Of a stretch of 64,000 nucleotides of DNA, positions 11,310-22,789 are shown piece after piece (within the stretch, counting starts at the first letter, position 1; every line of letters begins with the position of its first letter). The stretch is from Thysanoteuthis rhombus. Taxonomy: Eukaryota > Mollusca > Cephalopoda > Oegopsida > Thysanoteuthidae. The DNA is taken from positions 59,931,735 through 59,995,734 of the forward strand of contig OY735206.1 of NCBI GenBank assembly GCA_963457665.1, given 5' to 3'. The position numbers and the translations under genes were made by a program. The notes below the pieces were generated by a model. That model saw only the letters and a program-made list of their open reading frames with translations. It ran no database searches and was not told the origin of the DNA.

Positions 11310-13755
11310 GCGCGTCTGAAAAACATCTATTCAGTCCGATGATTCTTGGGAAAGATGATCAGATTTTCAAAACAATTCTTTCAGAACTTATTTCAGCTTG
11401 TTTCAATTAATTCACTATATATTTCCTCCATTCACGTCTAACAAGTGTGGCTTGTATTTTGCAGACGTCTGTTCATGAGAATGTGAATGCTCAGGGAATT
11501 GCTGCATCGTTAAAACGTACAACTACCAATTCACGTCTATAGACACTGCGTCAGTCAAGTGACAGGGTATAAAGTTGCAATCAGAGAAGGAATTGCAATC
11601 ATCTCGTTTGTTCAACTCGAGGAAAGAAGGCATGACGAGAAATCGCACACCAAACTCGACTTACTAACGAACTTAATTCAAGTTTTTTTTACATTAAATG
11701 TACAATAGCCGCCACTGTAGTATCGTCAAACGCCTGTGTCGACGTGTTCAGTTTAGGCGTGAACTACGGACACGACTCGGGCAGTAAGGTTGAAAGAACA
11801 CCAACTCACAAGCAAGGCTGCTAAGCACTTACAACTCGTACATTAAACTGTGTATCCTGTTACGAAGGAAATAAGTCAAGAAACTGTCTTAAGTTCACCT
11901 TAGGACATTTTCCTGGCGTTTCAATAAAACTTCAGTCTATACAGCATCATATTATTTGGTTATCACATGAATTTTGTTTTTTCTATAGCAAGATGACGAC
12001 TGATACCAGAAAGCGATGAATATATAATCAAAATATTACCAATTTGAAGCAATAACTTTTTTTCCTATCCTCTAATGCTAATATGTCCTTTGTATTAGAT
12101 TCGTTAGGTTTAGAGGCCACAAATTCAGTAAGAGCACTAAGGCCTCAGTATTTTTGTAGTTTTCTGTTTTCGACAAACAAAATTCTTATGCTGAACAAAT
12201 CAAATTCTAGTTTTTTTTTTATTCCCTATGATGTATACAAAACCAGAAACCAAATGAATTTAGATGTTGTTCTTTGAAAGCATGGAACGAATAATTCTTA
12301 TAAAGCATGCAATAAATCTCATGATCGGTTGCTATCATGGAGAATTCCATTCAGTTCATGCAGAACCCATTTTCCAAACTTAACTTTTCCTCTTGCCTCA
12401 AAATGACGTGATATCATTGCTGAGGAGGTCCTAGAGGTGTTCAGAATAAGATTGAACTGTTGTTCGTGAGTCGTTCGCAACTGCTTTTGACAATTCTTCA
12501 TCATTTATCTAAGATTTGTACCGATTTGAAATCGTTCTTTAAAATCAGTCTCCTTGTGAAAGTACTGTTACAGTCGAATGCTCAAAACCTGTATTATGAT
12601 GAATTATATCTCTATTTGCATCTGAAATAGATACAATTACATTATTCTGAGAAAAAATGCAATTACATTATTGAAACTTTCACTTTTAGCATTATTCTCT
12701 TTGATTGAAAAACATTTGATTTGTAACGATCAAATAAATATTGAACATTAATAATTAATAAAATCACCAAGGATTGCATTTCTTTTACCGGATGTTAATT
12801 AACAATTAGGGTGTAATGTGGAAGTGTCAAGTTTAGAATTGGCAAACTGAATTAAGTTTCTAGCTGGGGTAGTTTCTGATCTGTTTCCATTAATGCCCTT
12901 GGGGAAAAGTGTGAATCCATTCCAAATTCCCACCTATGGGGAAATAGCAGGGCAGATGTAATGGAGCCATACAGTCATTTAAGGTTTCCTATGCAGAAGA
13001 AAGTTACTCTAACTGAAAAAAATAACAGCTTAGCCGTCTCGACTCGCTGAGATACTGACTGATTTTGGTGTGTTTGAGCTGATCTCCACTTAAAAAAAAT
13101 CAATGCAAACAAGGAAAGAAAACTCAGGGTTACCTCGTCCAAAAACTACAGAATGGTCCATGCCTAACGGATCAAACTCTACAGCCATTTTCGAGCCTGC
13201 AGAAGTTGAGAGAGAACTTCTTCCTCTGATCCTTGTAAGCAAGGAATAAGCCAATAAGACAATAACATGTAATGTAAGTTGAGAAGCCATCCATACCTGA
13301 CATCTCTCGCTAAATAGAGATAAAGTTTGAAAGCGTTAATCAAACTGCTGGCATGTTCACAATGCTATCATCAGAAGAAACAGTTTGTTTGTTCTTTTCT
13401 TTCTTTTGGGTATTCTTCATGTTCTTCAAGCACTAATCAGTAATAAGTCGCAAATTCAGTGATGATAATGGATTACATTTCTAAAAAGTAACGATTTCAG
13501 TTGGTATCTCTCTTTCTATACATGTGAGTGTGAACTAATGTCTGTAGCATTTTAACGCAAAAATATATCACAGTTTTTGTTCATATCTATAAATACAGAT
13601 ACACCTTTCATATTTTACGAACACAACTCCAAAATACGCCCGCATAAAATGGCATAACTTTTACGTTACTCTTGTAAAACTAGGTTTCTCAGTTCTAAAA
13701 CTCTTTAAAAGCAGAGATATTTTAGTTATCATAGTTTTCTATGATTATTTACTCA
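11310..13755. other. No recognisable gene
   Basis: Anonymous AT-rich DNA. Short ORFs on both strands lack recognisable motifs. Poly-T runs occur near 11683 and 12210. Confidence 0.5.
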
Positions 13756-13759
13756 TCTG

Positions 13760-13860
13760 AAGAAAGTTTAGCACGACCTCAGTAGTTGAACACCCAGTGA
13801 GAGTTGAACTGCAGAACGAATATCCTAACCATCGCGCCACGGTATTGTGTGTTTCTCCAA
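13760..13860 (-). mobile_element. SINE-2 copy, tRNA-derived head
   Basis: The minus strand carries a tRNA-like Pol III promoter: an A-box-like TGGCGCGATGGTTAGGATA (13821-13839) and a B-box-like GCAGTTCAACTCT (13800-13812), followed by CACTGGGTGTTC. The same layout recurs at 27.7, 31.0, 47.8 and 48.6 kb. It is not a real tRNA gene: the anticodon arm is not conserved and the copies diverge. Confidence 0.6.
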
Positions 13861-13864
13861 AAGT

Positions 13865-15595
13865 TTCTCACCCTGCTCTCCACCATTTTATCAAACTTTG
13901 TTCACTTGGGGTTTTCTTTCACTGTAGCAAGAGCAAGAAAAACAACCCTTGCCAAATTTAGGGGAGTAACCTCTTCACTGTTTATCCGTACAGTCCCGTT
14001 TAACAGAACTGATATGTGAGATTCACATTCCCCTAATGTGATTTTGAAATCAAAATAGCCGGCTCTCCTAGCACCTGAGCCAAACTAACAAGCCTCACTT
14101 TTCTACGAACTTATCTATTAAAGATGAAATACAAAAGTTAAAGTAATCATCGTGAGTCCGAATGAAAGAGATTACGGAATCTGGGTCTGTAGCAGCCAAA
14201 GTTCTGAAAACGGGATAGAAGCAAGTCTCTTGTCTAAAGTTATGTTTCTCCTATATCGTGTCTTGGCATATTCCTTTCACAATCAAATCTTGATCAAATC
14301 GGGAAATGAAAATACCTGAGCTGTTTTTTTTTTTGTTTGTTTTTTTTTTTAAATTCCAGCCTACGTGGCAAGTGACAATTAAATTTTCTAACGCAATTTG
14401 TATTATCCGTAATCCAAAATATTGAATCCTTTGCGCTTCGGATTTTCTCCTCCGTATTCAAATTAGGAATGCATTTTGGATATCAGCATTTCATATCTAT
14501 TCATTTTAATCTGCACATATCTATCTATCATTTCACCTTAGTTTTGTTATCTATTTATTCCAATGTGTATGTATGTATGTCTCTATCAATCTTCCTGCCT
14601 CTGTTTATAGAGAAACTTTATTTCTATTTTCATTTCTATTGACAATTAATAAAACCACACTTTGGTTGTGGTAAGCAAATGAATGCTTTTTTTATGAGAC
14701 TTAGCAAACACAATTGAGAAACAACTCAGTCCACTGTGCATAAATAACTCGCTAAGTGCATCTCTTTGCAAATTATTGATAAAAGAGTACGAAGTGTAAA
14801 AACCACGACTGAGCATTTACTTTAGGACCAGGCAACAAAGTTAAAAGGTATACACACTAATGGAAAGGGTTATCAAAAGACACGCCAAGGCAGTATAATT
14901 CTAGAATAGTGACCAGCTATAAACAAGTGCTGTCTATTCGTCCATCCTTTCATTCATTAAAAAAAATCACATTTGCCAGCTAGAATTTATGTTCTTGAAA
15001 ACAAATACGCAAATATTTCAAGGATTATTTTTAGATTTCTTTACATCATCTTTCAGGCTTACTCAGATACTTAGCGCCCCCGGAGCTGCAGCGCCCCACC
15101 ACTGCAGTTCCAAGGCGTTGCACACAATCATACACGTATATAGTCACTCGCACTCACAAACGTACGCATTAATTCTTTCTTTGTCTTCCCCTCTTTTTCT
15201 CTTTCACACAATTTCCGTTTTTTTCTGACTCTCCTTTTGTATCTCTCCTCATCCCTCTACACTTTTTCTTATACTCAGGAATCTCTATTTACGTCTCTCC
15301 TTCCACACGTCATACTCTCACTCTTTCATCCTACCCTTTCCTCTTTCCATCTCTAATAAGCATGTTACGCAACCACTCTCTTCGTTTATATAGTGTCACG
15401 TTCTCTCACACATGCACATGTATATACACGTTCTTTTTTTCTTCTCTTCCTTTTTAAATCTATTTATGACATACGCATATGCACATTTACAAAACTTAAT
15501 TAATTTGTACATCTAAGAAAAAAAATAAGATCGATAAAATGGATAAACTTGAGTAGTTTTCTCTGTATCTTTACAATTATAAACTTCATTAGATT
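13865..15595. other. Anonymous DNA, pyrimidine-rich stretch
   Basis: 14040-14100 may hold another worn tRNA-like fragment (TTTGGCTCAGGTGCTAGGA on the minus strand), but I cannot place both boxes firmly. A T-rich run lies at 14321-14351 and a GTAT run near 14565. 15120-15470 is rich in CT and CA on the plus strand (TCTTTC, CTCTCC, ACACAC), which makes an ORF at 14989-15228 look protein-like by composition only. Confidence 0.45.
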
Positions 15596-15599
15596 GTGT

Positions 15600-16040
15600 A
15601 ATTGCCTCTGCCAACGATGTTGGAGAGGTATATCTATTCGGTCGCGTTTTTCCGTCTGCCTGACTCTCCACAAAGTATCTTCAAAAGCACACGATTGATT
15701 TCAACGGAATTTTGTGGAAAGGTGGGTAATCAGCATCGGATGAAGTGATTAAATTTGGGGCAGGTACATACACAATTACCACCACCCCTCAGACGTAGTT
15801 ATATTTCCGCACAATATAATATCATCGAAATTCCATGTCTGTCCACAAGATATCTCCGAGAGTTTGGAATTAATTTCGATGATTTTTTTTTTTTTTTGAA
15901 GGATAAGTAGTAGGCGACAAAAGATGTGATTGAATTCTGTTTTGACGGAGAGATCTTTTTCACGCTTTTATGCATTCACACATACGCTCATGACCGTCCA
16001 CATGATATCCCTGAATGTTCTCAATGAATTCGAATGTAAT
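15600..16040 (+). repeat. Repeat Y, left part
   Basis: Begins with GCCTCTGCCAACGATGTTGG and continues with 'GTCTG..TGACTCTCCACAA..TATCT'. The block 'TGTCCACAAGATATCTC..GAATT' is repeated within it near 15655, 15840 and 15995. This matches the style of a widespread marine-invertebrate repeat that reads 'CCTCYGCCAACGAAGTTGG..GTCTGTCTGTCC..AGATATCTC'. The sequence resumes at 17815 after LINE-D, so LINE-D appears to have inserted into it. Confidence 0.55.
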
Positions 16041-16044
16041 TTCG

Positions 16045-16998
16045 TGATCATCAGCTTTCAATCATCCGTCATTGGACATGCATCTTCCCCAAGATTCGAA
16101 GGACCTTTCTATCATGGGCGTCGCAGAGCCAATATTTTCTGAATTTATTTAGGCCGTCAATCCATGTAGTATTCTGATGGGCTCAGTTACGCATATGATG
16201 TCTAGTGGTTGTCTGCTAATCTTGCAACATTTGCTATTTACAATTGCTATTTGAGTTTTTTTTTATGGGTTCTATGACGTCTTGAGCTTTTGATATATTG
16301 TGTCGTCTTGTGATCTATTCATGTGAGGTTGAGCAGAAGTCTCTCATGAGTACGTAGCATGATTCTCAGTTCAATTCGAGGGTCAGTCTGGTTAGGTTTC
16401 GTTCCAGCTCCATCAGAGATTTTCAGGAGGATGCATTGGTTATATACTCTTCTTTTTAAGACTGATGGGACTTTATTGTTCTTGAAGGTTGAGCTTGCTC
16501 TGCCGAAGGCTTGCCATCATAGTGATTCTTTGCTTGATTCCTTTCATGGAGATTTGTTGTCCTAGGTCGATGTAGTGGTCTCAGAAGATCATCTTGAAGC
16601 AGGCTATGAAGGATTTGGTAGGGCTAGTATCATCTTGTCTTCCCCTTCTTTTGGAGCTAAAAGGGTCCCGAGTCCTTTTATAGCCTTTTAAGAGAGCTGC
16701 AGTTACTGTGTTTATGCTGCAGTGCTTTGACCTATACGAGATCTACACTTTGTAGAACGATAGCCCCAATGGCCAAAAGAATTTCCATCGAGTTGAAGGC
16801 CTTCTTGTAGTCGATAAATACTACAGCGAGTGTCATTTTATATTCTGCTGCTTTATCTTTCAGCAGATTTATCGCTGTGTGTGCCCATTGTTTGTTTTCA
16901 TCTCACGTTTTTTTTATTCGGTTGGTGATGATTTTTGCGAAAAGTTTGTAGATGCAATTGAGAAGACGTATTGTAGTTGTTGGGGTCTTTTGAATTTC

Positions 16999-17049
<51 letters not shown>

Positions 17050-17785
17050 CATTATGATTGCACTTTTCCAATCTTCCGGTATTTCACCTTGTTTTAGGCA
17101 TGTTGCATATAATAGCTAGTTTTCTAATCTTACCAGCTTTTTCGAGTAAGTCGATGGTGATGTTATCTGGTCTGGGGAACTTTTCTTTATTTGTTTCATG
17201 GCTTGTTTCACCTCCCATTGTGTAACTTCTGGGAAATCCTCGAACTGATTACTCGCGTCTTGCGTATCCTGTTCGTTGTTTTGTAGTCCTTGTTTGGAGG
17301 AGTAGAGTTTTTGGTAGAATTCTTGGACAATTTGTCAACCCTGTCTCTGGCTATTGTTAAGTCTCCATTTTCCTCGAGTATACAAGTTATTTGTTTCCTT
17401 CTTGAACTGAGAGCTTTATTTATAGCTTAGAAGCCCAAACCTTCAAGAATCGTTTCGATGATTGCTGTTGTGTATTTTCTTGTCTACTCTTTGTTAGTTT
17501 TATTCAGTTCGATTGCTTCACTTTTTCTCTATTGTTGTTGGTGGTTTGAGGTTTCTGCGTTTTTCCATGAGATTCTTGGTTTCATCTAAGATTTTACTAA
17601 TAATTTGTGTGCTCTTTGGTTTAAATATAGTGGCGACTTTAATAAAGAAAAGCTGTTATTTTGTTGACCAATCCGTTGATGTTGTCATTTCTCCTCTGAT
17701 TCGATGAGAATTTTACATCTATCTTTCAGATCAAGCTTGAAGGATATGCAGTTTGATGTGGGACATTTTCCAGTGATTAAAGTTT
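16045..17785 (-). mobile_element. LINE-D: decayed RTE copy nested in repeat Y
   Basis: A minus-strand RTE copy of the LINE-F family. The 3' end is at about 16045 (GATCATCAG tail, then the terminal coding block). The RT C-terminal part covers 16045-16560, and the RT core lies at roughly 16560-17190. The linker extends to about 17785. On the plus strand CTTTGCCGAAAGC, GGTTTCTGCGTTTTTCC and similar strings correspond to the complement of LINE-F. A (TA)n tract at 17001-17048 interrupts the RT region. Many stops are present; the 5' end and the whole endonuclease are missing. Confidence 0.8.
17001..17048. repeat. (TA)n microsatellite inside LINE-D
   Basis: A pure AT dinucleotide run of about 48 bases expanded within the RT-coding part of LINE-D. 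Confidence 0.95.
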
Positions 17786-17814
17786 AGGGGGTCCACATTC
17801 AATTACTTCGCCCA

Positions 17815-17990
17815 TATATACGTCTACAGCATATATTGTTCATGTCTGTCCACACAATATCTAAAAGTTCTCACTGAAATTCAATTACGTTTTGTGTGAG
17901 GATAGGTATGGAAGGGGCGATTAAACTGTGGAGCAGATCATCGCACAATTATTTCCTCTGACAATGTCGTTTGCTGAGGTATGCTCTCTC
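17815..17990 (+). repeat. Repeat Y, right part
   Basis: Resumes the 'CATGTCTGTCCACACAATAT' block and the following 'GGGGCGATTAAA' and 'CACAATTATTTCCTCTG' strings seen at 15.7-15.8 kb, on the far side of LINE-D. Confidence 0.5.
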
Positions 17991-18304
17991 TCTCAGTACT
18001 TTTTAGTTCAGTTAAATATTAGCTAATATTCACCGACAGTTGAGACTGATTTGCTGGAGTTGCAGTTTTGATCCTCTGTCAGCTTCCATAAATAAAATCA
18101 TTTTCTACTCTAAGCTTTGTCCAACATGAATATCAATACTGATCTTACGTAAGATCGACAAAAGGCCAAATGGTCTAGATGAGAGTTGACAGATCGTGTT
18201 ATTCTTAGCTTCCAAGTGGTGAAAATTCGCCTCCCTTGAAAATCAGTATTAGAAATCCTTTTGTGCGTAAGGTACAAAATGGTGACGCATACCGGTTATT
18301 CCAG

Positions 18305-18545
18305 ATGATACTGGACAGACTGAACAAAGAAAGTAAGAAAGTTGGTCTCCACATGAAATTTAGGATAACAAATGTCCTGTACAACGAATGTTGAGGATGA
18401 AGACGCAGAACTGGAGAAAGTAGACCACTGCATTTACCTGGGATGACTAATCTTCATTTAATTTTCAAAAGTTGAAATAAAGCTAAGAATCGCTCTACAT
18501 TGGTAAGCTTTCGGTAGGGCAAGCTCAACCTGAATGACGGGTATC
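18305..18545 (+). mobile_element. LINE-E: RTE fragment
   Basis: A short plus-strand scrap of the same RTE family. It contains the equivalents of LNKESKKVGLHMK, ELEKVDHCIYLG and the WxAFGRASST block, with several frame changes. It lacks both ends and lies just upstream of LINE-F in the same orientation. It may be an older insertion, or a piece separated by rearrangement. Confidence 0.75.
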
Positions 18546-18771
18546 ATTTTTCTGTATTATATTCACAAACCAACAGATATGCACAATTTGGATCTTGAGG
18601 TAGATTCAAGCCAAAAGTTTCTAAGTAAAAGTAGGAATCATATCAGTTTCAGTTTGTCTTTTTAGTTTCTGCGTTCTACGTGTTCTTAAGTGTGCAGTGA
18701 AAAGAGGATATAGATTAAAGATTTTAACTACAATAAGTGAGGATCGTATTATACTCGAGTAAACACAGTGA

Positions 18772-19600
18772 AACGTCAGAACACTGTCAACTGACATGCA
18801 CCTAACCGAACTAGAAAATGAAATCAGGAAAGTCAAATGGGACATCATGGGCATTAGCGAGATAAGAACTAATCGAACTGAGAAGCAGACATCTTCTTTA
18901 CAGCTACGGAAAAGAGAAAGTAAAACAAAGTGGAGTTGGCTTTCTCATCAATAAGGACCTCAAAGACAATGTAACTGGCTTCAAAACCGTCTCTGACCGA
19001 GTAGCTAGCGTCACAATGCAATTTTCAAAACGATTCAAACTCAATATAATCCAAATCTACGCTCCCACTTCGCAATCAACCCAACAGGAAATGGACAACT
19101 TCTATGATGACTTGAATTCCCTACTCCAAGACACCAGAAAACACTTCAATGTTATCATGGGAGACTTCAACGCACAGGTAGGACAAGGAAATGAAGATTG
19201 CGTCGGCAAATTTGGATTCAAAGTACGGAACGAGAGAGGAGATGGATTCAAAATCATGAACACCTTGTTCAAGAAGGGACCCAATAGGAAATGGACTTGG
19301 AGGAGTCCCAATCACGAAACGAACAACAAAATAGACTACATCCTAACGGACAAAAACGATATCGTCAAGGACATCCAAGTCCTAAATCAAGTCAATGTAG
19401 GCAGCGACCACAGAATGGTACGATGTAAAATACAAATAAACCCCAATAAAGAACGCAGGAAGATGTTCCATACAAAACCGCAGCCTCTAAACATACCGAA
19501 AGAGCACGCACAATCTTTCAAGCTCGAATTGAAAAACAGATTCAGAATTCTTACTGAAGAAGACAACACCAACATCAACGAAATAAGCAACAATAATTGA
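18772..19600 (+). pseudogene. LINE-F APE-type endonuclease
   Basis: Starts at NVRTLSTD (18772), with TGA where the family has TGG just before it. KWDIMGISEIR carries the catalytic Glu. A frameshift lies near 18885. From 18890 the frame is open: SYGKEKVKQSGVGFLINKD, then IIQIYAPTSQ (19050), VIMGDFNAQVG (about 19153), KWTWRSP (19290), NKIDYILTD (19325) and GSDHRMVRCKI (19400). All the signature blocks of the exonuclease-endonuclease-phosphatase fold are readable: Glu, GDFN, ID and SDHR. The frame ends at TGA 19598-19600 after NEISNNN. Apart from the lost start and one frameshift the domain is well preserved. Confidence 0.9.
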
Positions 19601-19799
19601 AGAAGCCTCTACATTCAAGCCAATGAGCAAATAACCCATTAGCAAAATTTCAGATGAAACTAGAAATCTCAGGGAAAAACGCAGAAACCTCAAGCCACCG
19701 ACAACAACGAGAGAGAAAATTGAAGAGGCTGAACTAAATAAATTGATCAAGAAAAGACGAAGAGAAGACAGGAGATACACGACGGCAGTCATCGAATCG

Positions 19800-20480
19800 A
19801 CTCTTTAAAAAAGTCGGGGCTTCAAAGCTATTAACAAACTCCTCAACTCGGGACGAAGGCAAATAACTAGCATACTCGAGGAAAATGGAAGTCTAACAAC
19901 AGACAGGATTGTCGAACGTGCCAAAGAATTCTACCAAAAACCTTATTCGTCCAAACAAGGGCTACAAAACAATGAGCGAGATACGCAAGACGTAAGCAAT
20001 CGACTCGAGGACATCCCAAAAGTAACCCCATGGGAGGTGAAAGAAGCCATTAAAAAGACGAAGAAAGGAACTGCCCCTGGACCAGACAACATCACCATCG
20101 ACCTACTCCGAAAAGCGGGTAAAATCATCACTAGGAAACTGGCCGTCCTCTTCAACTTGTGTCTGAAACACAGTAACGTCCCAGACGATTGGAACACTGC
20201 TATTATAATGCTTTTATATAAAAAAGGAAACCCGAAAGACCTCAACAACTATAGACCTATAAGCCTTCTCAACTGTGTATACAAACTTTTCACAAAGATC
20301 ATCACCAACCGAATCACAAAAACACTCGATGAAAACCAGCCACGTGAACAAGCTGGTTTTAGAAGAAGCTACTCGACCATGGACCACCTGCACTCGATAA
20401 ATCAGCTGAAAGAAAAAGCAGCTGAGTATAAACTACCACTTGCCGTTGCATTTATCGACTTCAAAAATGCGTTCGACTAA
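19800..20480 (+). pseudogene. LINE-F reverse transcriptase, N-terminal half
   Basis: SGRRQITSILEENGSLTTDR and RAKEFYQKPYSS form the linker. It is followed by KKTKKGTAPGPDNITIDLL (from 20048), LFNLCLKHSNVPDDW, IMLLYKKGNPKDLNNYRPIS, the RT blocks that precede motif A, then ENQPREQAGFR and ST-DHLHSINQL. AFIDFKNAFD (about 20448-20477) is motif A with its catalytic Asp, and TAA follows immediately at 20478. The stop sits where the family normally has S or K, so one base change ended this frame. Codons here look as fresh as those of the endonuclease. Confidence 0.9.
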
Positions 20481-21486
20481 GTAGAAATCCCTAAGGTCAT
20501 GGAGGCCATCAGTCGGCAAGGTGTAGATCCAGTATGTGTTGACACATATACAATCACGGCAGCTCATTTATCAGGTTACATAAGGACTCGGACCCCTTTC
20601 AGCTCCAGAAAGGAGTAAGACAACGTGATATCAGCTCACCTAAACTCTTCACAGCCTGCCTCCAGATGATCTTCAGAAGATTAGACTGGGAGAGTAAAGG
20701 AATTAAAATAGACGGCGAGTATCTGAGCAACCTCAGATTTGCAGACGACATAGCCCTTTTCGCAGAGACCTCCAACTAATGATAGATGAATTAAATGAAG
20801 AGAGCAAGAAAGTCGGCCTACACATGAACATCAGCAAGACGAAGATCATGTGCAATAACCACATCGGGGATAAAAACACTAAGAATAAAATCGAGGACAC
20901 ACGACTGGAAGGACACATCTACCTAGGACAACGAATCTCCATGAGATCCCCAAAAGAAAAAAATCAAGCGAAGAATCACACTAGGATGGCAAGCCTTTGG
21001 CAGAGCTAGCTCAACCTTCAAAAATAATAAGATCCCATTAATCCTAAAGAGAAGGGTGTATAACCAATGCTCCCTCCCAATAGTCACTTATGGAGCTGAA
21101 ACATGGAACCTAACCAAGAGACAGACCCGCAAATTGAGAACCATGCAATGTGCACATGAGAGAATAATGGTAGGCCTCACATAGAGAAACCACAAGATAG
21201 CACAGTACATCTGAGAAAAGCCAAGAGTTAGGGACATCATAGAATCTAATAAAAATCTCAAATGGCGATGGGCTGGCCATGTTGCAAGAATGGCTGACAA
21301 TCGATGGACATTGCGACTCATGACATGGATCCCCCCGAGACCACATGCGCAACCGAGGCCGGCAAAATATTAGATGGAGAGACGAGCTAGACAGGTTCAG
21401 GAAGTGCTGGCTCCGCGACGCCCATGATAGGGAAGTGTGGCAAATCCTGGGGAAGGTCTATGTCCAACGACGGACGCTAAAAGACT
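20481..21486 (+). pseudogene. LINE-F reverse transcriptase, C-terminal half
   Basis: After the stop, reading continues with EIPKVMEAISRQGVDP, then LQKGVRQRDISSPKLF and YLSNLRFADDIALFAE, where FADD is the RT catalytic box. A small deletion follows near 20770. MIDELNEESKKVGLHMN and SKTKIMCNNHIGDKNTK are open to about 21009. A frameshift follows, and then KNNKIPLILKRRVYNQC, TYGAETWNL, WRWAGHVARMADNRW and the terminal block. The final block loses frame near 21330, where an extra C gives CCCCCCG. The C-terminal WRWAGHVAR region is a family hallmark of unknown biochemical role. Confidence 0.9.
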
Positions 21487-21615
21487 AATGATGATGAAAA
21501 AGTGATAAACATTGAATTATTGAAATCGGATATTAAATTCGGTAAATGTTTTGTAATTGTAGCCCATTTTATGTATTTTCATGTGCTTATCAAAATTATC
21601 CACGATTTTCGGTGA

Positions 21616-22281
21616 CCATCATCATCATCAGTCTTTTAGCGTCCGTCGTTGGACATAGACCTTCCCCAGGATTTGCCACACTTCTCTATCATGGGCGTCA
21701 CGGAGCCAGTACTTCCTGAACTTGTCTAGCTCGTCTCTCCATCTAATATTTTGCCGGCCTCGGTTGCGCATGTGGTCTCGGGGAATCCATGTTGTGAGTC
21801 GTGATGTCCATCGATTGTCAGCCATTCTTGCAACATGGCCAGCCCATCGCCATTTGAGATTTTTTATGGATTCTATGATGTCTCTAACTCTTGTCTTTTC
21901 CCGGATGTGTTGTGCTGTTTTGTGGTCTCTCCATGTGAGGCCCAGCATTATTCTTTCTTGTGCACGTTGCATGGTTCTCAGCTTACGGGTCTGTTTCTTG
22001 GTTAAGTTCCATGTTTCAGCTCCATAAGTGACTATTGGGAGGATGCATTGGTTATACACCCTTCTCTTTAGGATTAATGGGATCTTATTATTTTTGAAGG
22101 TTGAGCTAGCTCTGCCAAAGGCTTGCCATCCCAGTGTGATTCTTCGCTTGATTTCTTCTTCTTTCGAGGGTCTCATGGAGATTCGTTGCCCTAGGTAGAT
22201 GTAGTGGTCTACTTTCTCGAGTTCTGTGTCCTCGATTTCGATCTTAGTGTTCTTATCTCCAATGTGGTTGTTGCACATTTC
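21616..22281 (-). mobile_element. LINE-G: young 5'-truncated RTE copy
   Basis: A minus-strand copy of the LINE-F family. The tail CATCATCATCATCAG lies at about 21617-21631, and sharp 5' truncation occurs at about 22281, just before the codon for MCNN. It is visibly nearly identical to the LINE-F 3' part over about 650 bp but better preserved, with no stop. It lies tail to tail with LINE-F across a 117-bp spacer. Confidence 0.95.
21628..22278 (-). CDS. Open RTE C-terminal frame, 216 codons (LINE-G)
   Basis: The longest intact frame in the window. It begins MCNNHIGDKNTK, which in a complete element lies inside the RT polyprotein just after the thumb region. It continues through EKVDHYIYLGQRISM, IKRRITLGWQAFGRASSTF, LILKRRVYNQCILP, TYGAETWNLTKKQTRKLR, RIMLGLTWRDHKTAQHIR and WRWAGHVARMADNRWTSR. 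It ends at WQILGKVYVQRRTLKD, the natural C terminus. It lacks the endonuclease and all RT catalytic residues, so it cannot transpose by itself. The Met is internal to the parent protein and no promoter is visible. Expression is therefore doubtful. The open frame most likely reflects recent insertion. Confidence 0.75.
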   Translation of the reverse strand: MCNNHIGDKNTKIEIEDTELEKVDHYIYLGQRISMRPSKEEEIKRRITLGWQAFGRASSTFKNNKIPLILKRRVYNQCILPIVTYGAETWNLTKKQTRKLRTMQRAQERIMLGLTWRDHKTAQHIREKTRVRDIIESIKNLKWRWAGHVARMADNRWTSRLTTWIPRDHMRNRGRQNIRWRDELDKFRKYWLRDAHDREVWQILGKVYVQRRTLKD

Positions 22282-22704
22282 TTTAAATCCTGATTCTTTC
22301 TATTGCTGTTGCATTTGCACATATGTATGTCACCAGGCTATCACGCTATTAGAATAGCATGATAGAAACATGGGCATCTACAAGAAAAAGTGACAATAGT
22401 GTGTGTTTGTGTGAGTATATGTATATGTGTGTGTATATTATGTATATATATACATTTTATCCGTTATAGATATCTAATCACTTGCTTTTTTATACTCTTA
22501 TTTCTATTTCTTTATGCAATGAAGGATCATTCACATACATCGTAATTATTGGTTAGAATCGTTAGGTTCCAAAAGCAATCAAACCTGATTGGATAATAGA
22601 AAAATGCATTATTCAAATGTGAATGGGCTTTTTGTTTTCATAATTACACGAACAAAATATATTGCTAGTTGCTGACGAGTACGTTAGACACGAAATGCTC
22701 ACAT

Positions 22705-22708
<4 letters not shown>

Positions 22709-22772
<64 letters not shown>

Positions 22773-22785
22773 GTATATATATATT
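22709..22785. repeat. (TA)n microsatellite
   Basis: About 60 bases of pure TA followed by ATG(TA)n. The nearby ORF at 22669-22893 is an artefact of this run. Confidence 0.95.
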
Positions 22786-22789
22786 CAAA

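Larger units (their letters stand above)
18650..21498 (+). mobile_element. LINE-F: near full-length RTE retrotransposon
   Basis: The most complete element in the window: APE endonuclease (from 18772), linker, reverse transcriptase (to about 20760), C-terminal domain and an AATGATGATG tail ending near 21498. The length of about 2.85 kb is close to the usual 3.2-3.5 kb for RTE elements. The exact 5' end is uncertain because nothing upstream of 18772 is diagnostic. RTE elements mobilise by target-primed reverse transcription using one polyprotein. Here that polyprotein is split by stops near 18771, 19600 and 20480 and by frameshifts near 18885, 20770 and 20960, so the copy is dead but not old. 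Its 3' 645 bp form an inverted repeat with LINE-G. Confidence 0.9.

Noticed and set aside
21722-22027. 101-codon plus-strand ORF over LINE-G, and similar plus-strand ORFs over LINE-B, LINE-D, LINE-I and LINE-J
   Set aside because: They are antisense shadows of the RTE coding strand and recur only because the element recurs.
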